Shown in pieces: positions 39,215-51,809 of a stretch of 64,000 nucleotides of DNA; positions within the stretch are counted from its first letter, which is position 1; every line of letters starts with the position of its first letter. The notes beneath the pieces are model-generated. The model was given only the letters and a program-made list of their open reading frames with translations, ran no database searches and had not been told where the DNA came from. This DNA comes from Halochromatium sp. (GTDB lineage: Bacteria; Pseudomonadota; Gammaproteobacteria; Chromatiales; Chromatiaceae). The stretch lies in the NCBI GenBank assembly GCA_010912705.1, contig POWB01000001.1:409759-473758 (forward strand), in the 5' to 3' direction. A program made the translations under genes and the position numbers.

Positions 39215-41005
39215 TCAGCCTAACGCGAGCAGCGGCGCACCGAGCGCCACCGCATCACCCTCTTTGACCCGGATATCGCCGACGCGTCCGGCCGAAGGCG
39301 CCCGGATCTCGGTTTCCATCTTCATCGCCTCCAGCACGACCAAGACATCACCGGATTCGACGGACTGATCGCTGCGCACCGTGACGCGGACGATGTTGCC
39401 AGCCATGGGCGCGGTAATCACCCGTCCCTCGATGATGGTCGATACCTCATCGGCCGTCTCCACTGAGCGGACATGCTCAACGGCCCCTTGCGGCGATACC
39501 CTCACATCATAACCCTTGCCATTGACCTCGACCCGGTAGGACTCAGGCTCGGTACTGGCGGCGGGCGCAGCGACAGCGGCTGTCGGCGCGGCAGCAGGCT
39601 CTTCGATGGTCCAGGGCGGCGGCTCAAAGGCCGCGGCGTCACCCCGGTTCTCGAGGAACTTGAGCCCAACCTGCGGAAACATGGCATAGATCAGCACGTC
39701 ATCGACCCTGTCCTTAGCCAGCTCGATCTGGCGCTCGCTGGCCAGGTCCGCCAGCTCCCCGGTCAGTCGATCCATCTCCGCCGCGATATCGTCAGCGGGC
39801 CGACCGGTGATCGGCTCCTCGCCATCCTTGAGCACCTTCGCCTGCAGCTCAGCATTCACCGGCGCCGGTGTCGCCCCATAGGCGCCGCGCAGCACCCCCG
39901 CCGTCTCGTTGGTGATGCTCTTATAGCGCTCCCCCATCAGCACATTCAGGACCGACTGGCTGCCAACGATCTGCGAAGTGGGCGTCACCAGCGGGATGAA
40001 GCCCAGATCTTCACGCACCCGCGGGATCTCGGCCAGCACCTCGTCCATGCGATCGGTCGCGCCCTGCTCGCGCAGCTGATTCTCCATGTTCGTCAACATA
40101 CCACCAGGTACCTGGGCAACCAGGATGCGTGAATCGACCCCCTTCAACGAGCCCTCGAAACGCGCATACTTCTTGCGCACCTCACGGAAATAGGCGGCGA
40201 TCTCCTCAAGCAGCAAGAGGTCGAGGCCGGTATCGCGCTCGGTGCCATCGAGGATGGCGACTAACGACTCAGTCGGCGAATGACCATAGGTCATGCTCAT
40301 CGACGAGATCGCCGTGTCGACCATATCGATGCCGACCTCGGCGGCCTTGATATAGGTCGCGGTGCTCATGCCGGTGGTCGCGTGACAATGCAACGCGATC
40401 GGCACCGCACAGCTCTCCTTTAAGCGCCTGATCAGCTCCTCACAGACGTAGGGGCGGAGCAGCCCAGCCATGTCTTTGATACAGATCGAATGGCAGCCGA
40501 GATCCTCGAGCCGCTTGCCCATATCGACCCAGTAATCGACGTTGTGCACAGGGCTAACCGTGTAAGACATGGTCCCTTGCGCATGGGCGTCGGTCTCGAG
40601 CGCGGCACGGATGGCCTGCTCAAGGTTACGCAGATCGTTCATCGCATCGAAGATGCGGAAGACATCGATGCCGTTCTTCGCCGCCCGCTCGACGAAGGTA
40701 TCCACCACATCGTCCGCATAGTGGCGATAGCCGAGCAGGTTTTGGCCACGCAACAGCATCTGCTGACGTGTGTTTGGCATCGCCGCCTTGAGCTGCCGCA
40801 ACCGCTCCCAGGGATCTTCGCCTAAGTAACGGATGCAGGCATCGAAGGTGGCACCACCCCAAGTCTCCAACGACCAATAGCCGACCTGGTCGAGCTTGGG
40901 GGCGATCGGGAGCATATCCTCGATACGCATGCGCGTCGCCAACAGCGACTGGTGGGCATCGCGCAGGACGATATCGGTAATGCCGAGAGGTATGGGTTCG
41001 CTCAT
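39215..41005 (-). CDS. oadA: Oxaloacetate decarboxylase alpha subunit
   Basis: [28 protein letters not shown]-term biotinyl domain [17 protein letters not shown]; alternative TTG start at 41068. Confidence 0.95.
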   Translation of the reverse strand: MSEPIPLGITDIVLRDAHQSLLATRMRIEDMLPIAPKLDQVGYWSLETWGGATFDACIRYLGEDPWERLRQLKAAMPNTRQQMLLRGQNLLGYRHYADDVVDTFVERAAKNGIDVFRIFDAMNDLRNLEQAIRAALETDAHAQGTMSYTVSPVHNVDYWVDMGKRLEDLGCHSICIKDMAGLLRPYVCEELIRRLKESCAVPIALHCHATTGMSTATYIKAAEVGIDMVDTAISSMSMTYGHSPTESLVAILDGTERDTGLDLLLLEEIAAYFREVRKKYARFEGSLKGVDSRILVAQVPGGMLTNMENQLREQGATDRMDEVLAEIPRVREDLGFIPLVTPTSQIVGSQSVLNVLMGERYKSITNETAGVLRGAYGATPAPVNAELQAKVLKDGEEPITGRPADDIAAEMDRLTGELADLASERQIELAKDRVDDVLIYAMFPQVGLKFLENRGDAAAFEPPPWTIEEPAAAPTAAVAAPAASTEPESYRVEVNGKGYDVRVSPQGAVEHVRSVETADEVSTIIEGRVITAPMAGNIVRVTVRSDQSVESGDVLVVLEAMKMETEIRAPSAGRVGDIRVKEGDAVALGAPLLALG

Positions 41006-41014
41006 GGGCCTGTG

Positions 41015-41062
41015 TTCCAGGTTAGGTTCCAGGTTAGGTTCCGGGTTGGGTTCCAGGTTGGA
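41015..41062 (-). repeat. 12-bp tandem repeat (x4) immediately upstream of oadA ATG
   Basis: ttccaggttagg x2, ttccgggttggg, ttccaggttgga. Confidence 0.9.
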
Positions 41063-41126
41063 TTTCAAGTAGAGACCGTCATCATCGCGGCTCAGGACAG
41101 GCTTGCGGCCGGTCCAAAACCAGGGC

Positions 41127-41384
41127 TCAGTGCCGCCGCTGCGAACGATATCGCGCTACTGCAGCACTGATCACAGCAATCAGCTCGGCATCGGCGGCCT
41201 GCTTGTCGCGCATGACCGGCGCCGGCGATAGGGCTGGCTCCGTCGCGCCTGGGACTAGCTTATCCGCCAGCCAAGACATGCCCCTAAGCAACAGCACCAG
41301 TAACAGCAGAAAGCTGAACACCGTGCCCATGCCGATCGCCATCAGGTTCAGGCTGTCTGCTATCAGGGTCGACTGAGGCATCAA
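41127..41384 (-). CDS. oadG: Oxaloacetate decarboxylase gamma subunit
   Basis: [30 protein letters not shown]; upstream of oadA. Confidence 0.85.
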   Translation of the reverse strand: MMPQSTLIADSLNLMAIGMGTVFSFLLLLVLLLRGMSWLADKLVPGATEPALSPAPVMRDKQAADAELIAVISAAVARYRSQRRH

Positions 41385-41528
41385 GGCACTCCACTAAGCA
41401 GTCGCAAGGTCAAAGACGAGGGCCGGCACTCGTCGGCAGCGACGAGTATCCCGCGAACCCTCATCGCGCGTCGCCACCCCGGAAGATGAAGCGGCTGTTT
41501 CAGCATCAGGCTGGCCCAACATCAATTA

Positions 41529-42857
<1,329 letters not shown>

Positions 42858-42929
42858 TCAATCGATCGCTCCACCGGTTTGGCGTTGGCGCCTTATATGG
42901 CACCAGGCCGACCCAAATGGCGGCTCAGC

Positions 42930-44123
42930 TCAGGCGGCATCATCCGGCACCAGTTGCCAGACGCCGTCGACCTTGGCTAGTCGATCGCAACAGTTGTAGT
43001 CACGCGGCGTACCGCACTGATCAGGTAATTCATAACGCACCTCTCGACCCTCGGCTCGCAGGCGCTCGACGATGCGCTGTAGCTGCGGATCAGCGTCCCA
43101 AGGCGCCATCACCGAGCTTACCTCGGTCTCGGGGCTGGCAGTCTGCGCCGAGAGCGCAATCAACCCTTTCAGGTCAGAGCTGAAGCCAACCGCTGGCCGC
43201 GCGCGCCCGAACACCCGCCCGATGTCGTCGTAGCGCCCACCGCGCGCGATCTCGAGTCCCCAGCCGGGTACGAAGGCGGCAAACACCACTCCCGTCTTGT
43301 ACGTGTAGCCGCGCAGCTCCGCAAGATCGAAGTGCACCGGCAGCTCCGGCAGCCAGTGCCGCAGCTCATCGGCGACTCGCTGCAGCCGATCGAGCGCCGC
43401 CAACACCGGCGGATCAGCCGCCCGCAGCATCGAGCTGGCGCGCGACAGGGCATCTTCGCCGTTGAACTCAACCAGCGCCAACAGCATACTGCCAACCGGG
43501 ACGGCGACCTCGGTCTCAGCGATGATCGCCTCGATCTCCGCGCTCGCCTTGCGCTGCAGGGCATCGAACAGGCGCAGCTCATCGGCGCGCGACAGCCCCG
43601 CCTGCTGGATCAGCCCACGATAGACGCCAACATGACCAAGGTCTAAGTAAGGCGATTCGATACCTGCGGTCTCTAAAGTCTGAACCAGCAGGCGCAGCAC
43701 TTCGACATCGCTCGCTGGGCCGTCATGACCATAGATCTCAGCGCCAATCTGCAGCGGGCTGCGCGTGCCGGCGAAGCCATCGGTCCTTGTGTGCAGCACG
43801 GTGCCCAGATAGCAGAGCCGGGTTGCGGTCTCACGCCGCAGATGATGGGCGTCGATCCGCGCGACCTGTGGGGTCATATCGGCACGCACCCCAAGCAATC
43901 GCCCGCTGAGCTGATCGGTCAGCTTAAAGGTCTGCAGATCAAGATCACTGCCAGTCCCGGTCAGCAGGCTCTCCAGGTAGTCGATGAACGGCGGGATGAC
44001 CAGTTCGTAGCCCCAGCTTTGATAGAGATCGAGCAAGCGCCGCCGCAGCCGCTCAAGCTCCGCCGCCCGGGCGGGCAAGACTTCTTCGATGCCGGTCGGC
44101 AACAGCCAACGCTCGTCGTTCAT
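42930..44123 (-). CDS. hisZ: ATP phosphoribosyltransferase regulatory subunit
   Basis: WLLPTGIEEVLPARAAELERLRRRLLDLYQSWGYELVIPPFIDYLESLL, RADMTPQVARIDA, upstream of purA. Confidence 0.93.
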   Translation of the reverse strand: MNDERWLLPTGIEEVLPARAAELERLRRRLLDLYQSWGYELVIPPFIDYLESLLTGTGSDLDLQTFKLTDQLSGRLLGVRADMTPQVARIDAHHLRRETATRLCYLGTVLHTRTDGFAGTRSPLQIGAEIYGHDGPASDVEVLRLLVQTLETAGIESPYLDLGHVGVYRGLIQQAGLSRADELRLFDALQRKASAEIEAIIAETEVAVPVGSMLLALVEFNGEDALSRASSMLRAADPPVLAALDRLQRVADELRHWLPELPVHFDLAELRGYTYKTGVVFAAFVPGWGLEIARGGRYDDIGRVFGRARPAVGFSSDLKGLIALSAQTASPETEVSSVMAPWDADPQLQRIVERLRAEGREVRYELPDQCGTPRDYNCCDRLAKVDGVWQLVPDDAA

Positions 44124-44133
44124 CAGTTCAGGC

Positions 44134-44319
44134 TCAATTAACCAGGTAGAGAAGTGCCACACCGCTGAGCATGCTCAGAAGCCCCGAGATCCGCAGGCTG
44201 CGGGCATCCTGAGACGCGACCTGTAACAGGAGTCGACGGAAGCCATCAGGAGCGATAAACGGCAGTAGCCCCTCGATCACAAGCATCAGGGACAGTGCCA
44301 ACAGCAAGGCATGCCACAT
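44134..44319 (-). CDS. DUF2065 small membrane protein
   Basis: LALSLMLVIEGLLPFIAPDGFRRLLLQVASQDARSLRISGLLSMLSGVALLYLVN. Confidence 0.9.
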   Translation of the reverse strand: MWHALLLALSLMLVIEGLLPFIAPDGFRRLLLQVASQDARSLRISGLLSMLSGVALLYLVN

Positions 44320-44464
44320 GGATCAACCGGCGCACTCAGCGAACATTTGCAAGAAAGATTGAATGTCTCAGAAGCTAGGGCTGCAGCTAGAACAGCGGCG
44401 ATGATTGCAGAACCATTGCGGCCTGTCTATGCGGCGGGTCAGATGGCGAGGCTTGACTGAGCGC

Positions 44465-44499
44465 AAAAAATAAGGCCCGGTAGCCTCGCCACCGAGCCT
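44465..44499 (-). terminator. Rho-independent terminator downstream of hflC
   Basis: Reverse complement GGCTCGGT ggcgaggct ACCGGGCC followed by TTATTTTTT. Confidence 0.8.
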
Positions 44500-44521
44500 C
44501 TGAGCAGCCAAACAGTCGCGA

Positions 44522-45445
44522 TCAGCGCGCAGCTGTGCCCGGAAATCCGGGCGCACCACTCAAGGCTGCCGCAGCACCAGGGTCTTGTGAGTTAAAGAAG
44601 CGGAAGAACTCAGAATCCGGTGAGAGCACCAAGGTGCTTCCATTGTTAGCAAAGGTGCGGCGATACGCATCTAGGCTTCGATAGAAGGCGTAGAAGTCCG
44701 GGTTACGCTGATAGGCCGTGGCATAGATCTCAGCTGCCTGGCCATCTCCTTGACCGCGAGTCTCCTCAGCCTCTTTGTAGGCATCGGCAATGATCACAGT
44801 GCGTTGACGATCAGCGTCGGCACGGATGCGCTCGGCTGCCTCAGCACCTTTTGCGCGCAGATCACGAGCCACTCGCTCACGCTCGGCACGCATCCGATTG
44901 TAGACCGACTCGCTGACCTCAGGTGGCAGATCGATCTTCTTTACGCGTACATCCAGCACCTCAACACCCAGCTCACCGGCCTGAGTATCACTGACCTTGG
45001 TCAGTGCCCGCATCAGCTCCAAGCGATCTTCGGTCACGACCTCTTGAATCGTGCGCTTGCCGAACTCGTCACGAAGCGCGGTATTGATACGCTCGCCAAG
45101 CAGTCGCTCAGCGCGTGCACTATCGCCGCCTGTCGAACGAAAGAATTGCGCCGCGTCGTTGATGCGCCACTTGGTGTAAGAATCGACGATCACGTCCTTC
45201 TTCTCGATCGTCAAGAATCGCTGTGGCCTCGAGTCGAGGGTTTGAATGCGTGCATCGAAGTGCATGATGTTATTTAACAGCGGCACTTTGAAGTGTAGGC
45301 CGGGATCGTAATCGCCGCGCACAATCTCACCAAGCCTCAGCTTGATGGCCGTTTCCCATTGCTGCACCGTGAAGGTGGAGGCGTAGACGATCAGGGCCAA
45401 CAACGCGACCGCAATAGGGATCAAGATCTTCTTGGTATCATCCAT
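44522..45445 (-). CDS. hflC: Protease modulator HflC
   Basis: STFTVQQWETAIKLRLGEIVRGDYDPGLHFKVPLLNNI; C-terminal SPDSEFFRFF. Confidence 0.95.
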   Translation of the reverse strand: MDDTKKILIPIAVALLALIVYASTFTVQQWETAIKLRLGEIVRGDYDPGLHFKVPLLNNIMHFDARIQTLDSRPQRFLTIEKKDVIVDSYTKWRINDAAQFFRSTGGDSARAERLLGERINTALRDEFGKRTIQEVVTEDRLELMRALTKVSDTQAGELGVEVLDVRVKKIDLPPEVSESVYNRMRAERERVARDLRAKGAEAAERIRADADRQRTVIIADAYKEAEETRGQGDGQAAEIYATAYQRNPDFYAFYRSLDAYRRTFANNGSTLVLSPDSEFFRFFNSQDPGAAAALSGAPGFPGTAAR

Positions 45446-46623
45446 CAGCGCGAGCTCCGATCGCGGGACACATCTCGGATCTGAGACGTGGTTGGTGGCG
45501 CATTGTATTGGTTAGCATCATTGCCATTGGTCATTGAGGTCCGCGGCTGCGGAACCCTCGCCGTCTGGTTGCGCATGATTTGATCCAGCGGCAGATACAT
45601 CAGACTATTCCCCTGAGGCACGTCGATCAGCACCATATTGCTGCCAGTGAGCACGGATTCGATGGTCTCCAGATAGAGACGCTCGCGAGTCACCTCAGGG
45701 GCCTTCTCGTACTGGGTCCGAATCGCGTCGAAGCGAGAGGTTTCACCCTCGGCCGAGGCGATCACCCGATCTCGGTAGGCCTTGGCATCAGCAATAGCTC
45801 GCGCCGCCTCACCGCGTGCCTGCGGCAGGATCTCGTTAGAGTAGGCCTCGGCCTTGTTTTCGAGTCGCTCCTTGTCCTCTCGCGCCTTGATGGCGTCATC
45901 AAAGGCGTCCTTGACCTGCTCTGGCGGCTTCGCCGGCTGCATATTGACCGAGGTGACGAGCAGCCCGGTCTTATACTCATCCATCAAGGATTGAACACCT
46001 TGCTGGATCATCGCAGCGACCGCGCTACGTCCTTCAGTCAGGATGAAGTCAAGCTTCTCCCCGCCGATCGTCTTGCGCACCACGGTCTCGGTCGCATCGC
46101 GCAAGGTCTTCATCGGGGCTTGGTCTTGGAACAGATAGTTAGATGCGTCTTGAATCCGCGACTGTACCGTCAGCTCGACATCGACGATGTTTTCATCGCG
46201 CGTCAGCATCGCCGCCTTATGGCTGAATGAAGAGATCTCATCGACGTTGACGATCTCAACCCGTTCTATTGGCCAGGGAATATGCCAATGGGGTCCTGGT
46301 GCCGTGGTCTTCACGTAAGCACCAAAGCGCAGCACAACCCCGCGCTCAGCTGGGGCGACAATGTAGATGCCAGTGAAGAGCCAAACGACAAAGAGACCGG
46401 CGATGATGATGCCGATTGTCTTCAGGCTGACATCCACCGCACTAGGACCACCGCCGCCACCACCACTCGATGATGACCCCTGACTCCCGAACAGGCCACT
46501 GACCCGCTCCTGAAGTTTGCGGACGATCTCATCGAGATCCGGCGGCCCACCCTGATTTCCAGGGCCGCCCTGGTTGCTACCCCAGGGGTCCCGGTTGCCA
46601 CCTCCCGGTTCATTCCAGGCCAT
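45445..46623 (-). CDS. hflK: Protease modulator HflK
   Basis: MAWNEPGGGNRDPWGSNQGG...PPDLDEIVRKLQERVSGLFG, IYIVAPAERGVVLRFG. Confidence 0.95.
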   Translation of the reverse strand: MAWNEPGGGNRDPWGSNQGGPGNQGGPPDLDEIVRKLQERVSGLFGSQGSSSSGGGGGGPSAVDVSLKTIGIIIAGLFVVWLFTGIYIVAPAERGVVLRFGAYVKTTAPGPHWHIPWPIERVEIVNVDEISSFSHKAAMLTRDENIVDVELTVQSRIQDASNYLFQDQAPMKTLRDATETVVRKTIGGEKLDFILTEGRSAVAAMIQQGVQSLMDEYKTGLLVTSVNMQPAKPPEQVKDAFDDAIKAREDKERLENKAEAYSNEILPQARGEAARAIADAKAYRDRVIASAEGETSRFDAIRTQYEKAPEVTRERLYLETIESVLTGSNMVLIDVPQGNSLMYLPLDQIMRNQTARVPQPRTSMTNGNDANQYNAPPTTSQIRDVSRDRSSR

Positions 46624-46852
46624 ACTTGCTCCGATTACACTTTAGTTGTGTCGTGTCGTGACGTCGACCGTTGACTGCTGACGAATCAGACAACTCGGCT
46701 GCAGGGTTGCAGCCCGCCGACCGTTACCGCCCCTCGACGGCCTCTGCAATGATCGGCCGACAATGCTGACAGCTTCTAGGATGGAAAAGTGCCGCCCCTG
46801 CGTCGGTTATCAAGGACGCACGCTGAGTCAAAACAGCACATTGTACGTGGCG

Positions 46853-48235
46853 TTAGCCGGTCTCGACAACGCCGACCCGCCCGCTGACTCGATCGCCATC
46901 AGTGGTTGACAGCTGCTCGTGACTATCAGTGGTGCCCGGCATCGCCTCCGCACCCTCGAGCCGACAGCCCTGCCAACGCGCATCAGCATTGAGATAACGC
47001 TCGACCTGCTGCCGCGCAAGCTCCACCTCCATTCGCCAGCCCCCCTCATCGGTGCCCATATCATCCAAGACTCGAGCATGCTCGAACAGCCAGGCGCGCA
47101 AGGCGCCATCGGCGGGACCGAGCAACAGCGACTCGCGCACCAGCTCACCGCGCAATCGCTCGCTCAAGGCCTGAGTCAGCAACTCGACGCCAGCACCGGT
47201 CTGCGCCGACATCCAGATGCGCCAGACGCGACCATCAGCATCGCGGTCTAGGCGCGGTGGCTGATCCGCAACCAGATCAATCTTGTTATAGACCAAGAGC
47301 TGCGGGCAGTCCTGCGCGCCGATCTCGGTTAGCACGGCTTCGACATCACGGATACGGCGGTCGCGCTCGGGCGATGCCGCATCAACGACATGCAGCAGCA
47401 GCGAGGCTTCGCGCGTCTCCTGCAGCGTTGAGCGGAAGGCCGCGACCAGCTCATGCGGCAGGCCGTTGATAAAGCCGACCGTATCGGCCAGTACCGCGAC
47501 CGGACCGCCAGGCAAGCGCAGCCGGCGCAGGGTCGGGTCAAGCGTCGCAAACAGCTGATCGGCCTGATAGACACCCGCCTCGGTCAGTCGATTGAAGAGC
47601 GTCGACTTGCCAGCGTTGGTGTAGCCCACCAATGAGATGGTCGGAATCTCGGCGCGATCCCGCGCGCGTCGCCCCTGCCCGCGCTGGGTCTCGACATGGG
47701 CCAGGCGATCGTTGAGCAGCGCAATGCGTCGGCCAAGCAGCCGGCGGTCGGTCTCAAGCTGCGTCTCACCCGGACCACGCAGACCGATGCCGCCCTTCTG
47801 ACGCTCGAGATGGGTCCAGCCGCGCACCAGCCGGGTCGACAGATGCCGCAATTGCGCCAGCTCGACCTGCAGCTTGCCATCGGCCGAGCGGGCACGCTGA
47901 GCGAAGATATCCAGGATCAGGCCACTGCGATCGACGACACGGCAGGCGAGCAGACGCTCAAGGTTACGCTCCTGTGCCGGACTCAGCGCATGGTCAAAGA
48001 TCACCAGCTCGGCGCCCGTGGCCTCGACCAGCGCTTTTAGCTCATCGGCCTTACCAGAGCCAATGAAGAGGCGAGGATCTGGGGTGTCCCGTGAGCCACT
48101 GAGGCTGCCAACCACCTCGGCACCAGCGGCCTTGGCGAGCAGCCGAAACTCCTCAGCCGCGTCGTCGGTGACCGGCTGGCCCATCGCGATCTGGACCAAG
48201 ATCGAGCGCTCGCCAGCCTGGGGGCGCTCAAACAT
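46853..48235 (-). CDS. hflX: GTPase HflX
   Basis: RSGLILDIFAQRARSADGKLQVELAQLRHLSTRLVRGWTHLERQKGGIGLRGPGETQLETDRRLL, VGYTNAGKSTLFNRLT. Confidence 0.96.
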   Translation of the reverse strand: MFERPQAGERSILVQIAMGQPVTDDAAEEFRLLAKAAGAEVVGSLSGSRDTPDPRLFIGSGKADELKALVEATGAELVIFDHALSPAQERNLERLLACRVVDRSGLILDIFAQRARSADGKLQVELAQLRHLSTRLVRGWTHLERQKGGIGLRGPGETQLETDRRLLGRRIALLNDRLAHVETQRGQGRRARDRAEIPTISLVGYTNAGKSTLFNRLTEAGVYQADQLFATLDPTLRRLRLPGGPVAVLADTVGFINGLPHELVAAFRSTLQETREASLLLHVVDAASPERDRRIRDVEAVLTEIGAQDCPQLLVYNKIDLVADQPPRLDRDADGRVWRIWMSAQTGAGVELLTQALSERLRGELVRESLLLGPADGALRAWLFEHARVLDDMGTDEGGWRMEVELARQQVERYLNADARWQGCRLEGAEAMPGTTDSHEQLSTTDGDRVSGRVGVVETG

Positions 48236-48292
48236 GGGATTGCCTCAGGCTACCGCTACGATCGGCTCGCCTAGAGTATTGGGGTAAGACGA

Positions 48293-48541
48293 TCAGCCGT
48301 CGTCCTCCTCGGCCATATCCTGCGGCAGCGGTAGCTTGACGTTGCGGGTCGGCACCACGGTCGAGATGGCGTGCTTGTAGATCATCTGACTGACATTGTT
48401 CTTCAGCAGCACGACAAATTGATCGAAGGATTCGATCTGGCCTTGCAGCTTGATGCCGTTGACGAGAAAGATCGAGACCGGCACACGTTCTTTACGCAAG
48501 GCGTTCAAAAATGGGTCTTGTAGACTTTGCCCCTTAGACAT
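48293..48541 (-). CDS. hfq: RNA chaperone Hfq
   Basis: [64 protein letters not shown]. Confidence 0.98.
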   Translation of the reverse strand: MSKGQSLQDPFLNALRKERVPVSIFLVNGIKLQGQIESFDQFVVLLKNNVSQMIYKHAISTVVPTRNVKLPLPQDMAEEDDG

Positions 48542-48798
48542 GGGCGCTTCTCCTTGTTGTTATCACAATTGTTATCATGGACCGGTTCTCGTCACAAGGC
48601 GGCATGCGACGCATCCGGGAAAGCATTGCAAGATAGCACAGAGGATAGAGCAGATGCCGCGGTAAACCGCAAGCCTCGAAACCGAAACGACAGCAAACAC
48701 CCGCAGGTCGCCCGACCCCGAGGCAGCCAGCAACAATCCGCATTCACCGGTAGCTCTGCTACCTACTGACCAAATAGTTCAGTCTTTTCGCCGCGAGG

Positions 48799-49755
48799 TC
48801 AAGGGATACTGAGAAAGCTCTCCACCTGCTGCAGCGCCGCTTGCTCCACATCAGCCCCGTCCCAGAGCCACACCGCATCCTGTTCGCTGCGCAGCCAGCT
48901 GTACTGTCGCTTCGCCAGTTGCCGAGTCGCGGCCAAGGCTTGCTCACGCATCTGCTCCCAGCTCAGCGCGCCACTCAGATAGGCCCAGAGCTGCCGATAG
49001 CCAACCGAGCGCATCGAGGGTAGATCGGCATTCAGGTCGCCGCGCTCATACAACGCACGCACCTCATCTTCAAACCCAGCCGCCAGCATCGCCTGCAGGC
49101 GCATCTCGATGCGCTGATGCAGCGTCGAGCGCTCAGGTGGGGAGCGCACCAGCCGCAGCAGGCGATAGGGCAAGGCCATGCCGGCGTCTTGACGCCAGAG
49201 CGCGCTCATCGGCTGGCCGGTCACCAAGAACACCTCGAGCGCCCGCTGCACGCGCTGTGGATCATTCTGATGGACTCGAGCCGCGGTCACCGGATCAACC
49301 TCAGCGAGCCAAGCATGCATGGCCGCCGAGCCCTCCGCTGCATAGCGTGCGGCCAGCTGTGCACGGATCTGCGGCTGCGCGGTCGGCAGCGGCGACAGAC
49401 CGCCAACCAATGCGCGCCAATAGAGCATGGTGCCACCGACCAAGAGCGGGATGCGGCCAGCCGCCGTGATCTCGGCCAGCGCGGCCAAGGCATCGTCACG
49501 AAAGCGTGCCGCCGAATAGGCCTCGCTGGGATCGCAGATGTCGACCAAGCGATGCGGAAAACGCGCCAGCAGGCTCGGCGCCGGCTTCGCCGTACCGATA
49601 TCCATGCCGCGATACACCAGCGCCGAATCGACGCTAATCAGCTCGCAAGGCAGCTGCTCTGCCAGCGCGAGCGCCAGATCGGTCTTGCCAGAGGCGGTGG
49701 GTCCAGTGACCAGGATCGCCGGCGGCAGCCCCCGGTCGCCCTGCTCAGCGACCAC
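48799..49755 (-). CDS. miaA: tRNA dimethylallyltransferase
   Basis: [58 protein letters not shown]. Confidence 0.97.
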   Translation of the reverse strand: MVAEQGDRGLPPAILVTGPTASGKTDLALALAEQLPCELISVDSALVYRGMDIGTAKPAPSLLARFPHRLVDICDPSEAYSAARFRDDALAALAEITAAGRIPLLVGGTMLYWRALVGGLSPLPTAQPQIRAQLAARYAAEGSAAMHAWLAEVDPVTAARVHQNDPQRVQRALEVFLVTGQPMSALWRQDAGMALPYRLLRLVRSPPERSTLHQRIEMRLQAMLAAGFEDEVRALYERGDLNADLPSMRSVGYRQLWAYLSGALSWEQMREQALAATRQLAKRQYSWLRSEQDAVWLWDGADVEQAALQQVESFLSIP

Positions 49756-51730
49756 GCCAGAATAATCTGTCTAGCTCTTGATGAGAGAGCTTGATCCAGG
49801 TCGGCCGACCATGATTGCACTGATCAGCGCGCTCAGTGCGCTCCATCGACCGCAACAGCGCATTCATCTCCGGCAAGGTCAGCTGACGATTGGCACGCAC
49901 CGCACCATGGCAGGCCATGGTCGAGAGCACACGGTTGATCTCAGCGCGGACGCGATCACTGCTTCCCTCCGCCAGCAGATCGGCGAGCAGGTCGCGCAGC
50001 AACTGCTCAGGATCGGCACCACTGAGGATCGCCGGGATCGCCCGCAGCAGCAGGCGCTCGGGACCTACCCGATCAACACTGACCCCGAGGGTTGCTAGGA
50101 GCCCCTGCTGCTCCTCAGCAAGATCGGCCTCGCGTGCGGAGACGGCAACCGCGATCGGCACCAACAGCGGTTGCTGCAGCACCTCGCCCTGGCTCCAGCC
50201 CCGCTTCAACCGCTCATAACCAATACGCTCATGGGCTGCATGCATGTCGACCAAGATGAGACCATCTGCCCCCTGTGCCAGGATGTAGACCCCATTCAGC
50301 TGCCCGATCGCGAACCCGAGTGGTGGCAGATCCTGCTCCTGCTCCTGCTCCCGATGAAGATCCGATGCGGCTGCTGGAGCAAGCTCCCCGGCGCCCCGCG
50401 GCTCGCCACCGGGGCCGGCCAACTCAGGATCGAGGACGCTCGCTGGCGCTGCATCCGGCATCTGCAACGCCAAAGCCGCTGCATAAGCGCTGCGGCCATC
50501 GCTGATCCGCAACGGCAGACGCGATTGCGTCGGCGTCGGCACCGACGCAGCGCCTTGGCTCAGAGAGGATCCTGACAACCCTTGGTCCCTTGCCTGACAG
50601 GCGGGCACGGTCGCAGGATGCTGCGAAGATAGAGTATCGCCAATCCCTTCTGCCAATCGCCGATGCAGGCTGCGAAACAGGAAGTCGTGCACCTGCCGAC
50701 CCTCACGGAAGCGCACCTCCTGCTTGGCCGGATGGACATTGACATCCACTTGGCGCGGATCGAGCTGCAGATAGAGCACATAGGCGGGATGACGACCCTG
50801 ATGCAGCACATCCTGGAAGGCTTGGCGAATCGCATGCGCCACCAGCTTATCGCGCACCATGCGGCCGTTGACGAAGAAGAACTGCAGATCGGTTTGGCTA
50901 CGCGAGAAGGCCGGCCGCGCTACCCAGCCGCGCAATGCCAGGCCCACCGCCTGTTCATCGACCGCGAGCGCCTGTTCCACAAAGGCCTCGCCAAGCAGCG
51001 CCTGCAGGCGTTCAACCGGCGCCCTAGCCCAAGCTTGCGCCCGACCTTCCGTACTCCCTTCAGCGCCAGCATCCGCTCCCCCCTCTGGCCTCGCTTCTGT
51101 AACGAGCGGCACGGGGTTGAGGCAGGCACGCAGATCGAACAGCTCACGACCATTGTGCTGCACGCGAAAGCCGACATCGGCACGCGCCAGCGCCATCCGC
51201 CGGATTAATTGCTCGATGTGGCCGAGCTCGGTGCGCTCGGTGCGCAGAAACTTGCGCCGCGCTGGCACTCGGTAGAACAGATCAGAGACCTCGACCGAGG
51301 TACCGACCGGATGCGCTGCCGGCGCCGGCTCGCCGACATCATCGCTGCCATCGGCACTCAACCGCCAGCCGTGCTCAGCGCCCGGCTCACGCGAGATCAG
51401 CTCAAGCCGCGCCACCGAGGCCATGCTCGGCAACGCCTCACCACGAAAACCCAGGCTAGCAACGGCCTCGAGATCGTCCAGGCTGCTGATCTTACTGGTC
51501 GCGTGGCGGGAAACGGCAAGCGCGAGGTCGTCACGACTGATACCACAACCGTCATCCCGCACCAAAATGCGCTTGATGCCAGCTTGTTCTAGCTCGACCG
51601 AAATCTGACGTGCCCCGGCATCGAGGCTGTTCTCGATCAGCTCTTTCACCACCGACGCCGGGCGCTCGATGACCTCGCCGGCGGCGATCTGATTGATCAA
51701 GAGAGGAGACAGCGAATGGATACCTGGCAT
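49745..51730 (-). CDS. mutL: DNA mismatch repair protein MutL
   Basis: [67 protein letters not shown]. Confidence 0.97.
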   Translation of the reverse strand: MPGIHSLSPLLINQIAAGEVIERPASVVKELIENSLDAGARQISVELEQAGIKRILVRDDGCGISRDDLALAVSRHATSKISSLDDLEAVASLGFRGEALPSMASVARLELISREPGAEHGWRLSADGSDDVGEPAPAAHPVGTSVEVSDLFYRVPARRKFLRTERTELGHIEQLIRRMALARADVGFRVQHNGRELFDLRACLNPVPLVTEARPEGGADAGAEGSTEGRAQAWARAPVERLQALLGEAFVEQALAVDEQAVGLALRGWVARPAFSRSQTDLQFFFVNGRMVRDKLVAHAIRQAFQDVLHQGRHPAYVLYLQLDPRQVDVNVHPAKQEVRFREGRQVHDFLFRSLHRRLAEGIGDTLSSQHPATVPACQARDQGLSGSSLSQGAASVPTPTQSRLPLRISDGRSAYAAALALQMPDAAPASVLDPELAGPGGEPRGAGELAPAAASDLHREQEQEQDLPPLGFAIGQLNGVYILAQGADGLILVDMHAAHERIGYERLKRGWSQGEVLQQPLLVPIAVAVSAREADLAEEQQGLLATLGVSVDRVGPERLLLRAIPAILSGADPEQLLRDLLADLLAEGSSDRVRAEINRVLSTMACHGAVRANRQLTLPEMNALLRSMERTERADQCNHGRPTWIKLSHQELDRLFWRGR

Positions 51731-51809
51731 GCGCTGATGGAAGCAGAAACGCCCGCTCGCGGCAAGCGGCTCGACCGCCAGACTCAGCGACCAGGCTCAG
51801 CTACCAGGC

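Noticed and set aside
39473-40132. 219-aa plus-strand ORF within oadA
   Set aside because: Antisense to well-conserved oadA; no motif.
46688-46712. GGCTGCAgggtTGCAGCC hairpin between hflK and hflX as a terminator
   Set aside because: No adjacent T-run; too short to assign a function.
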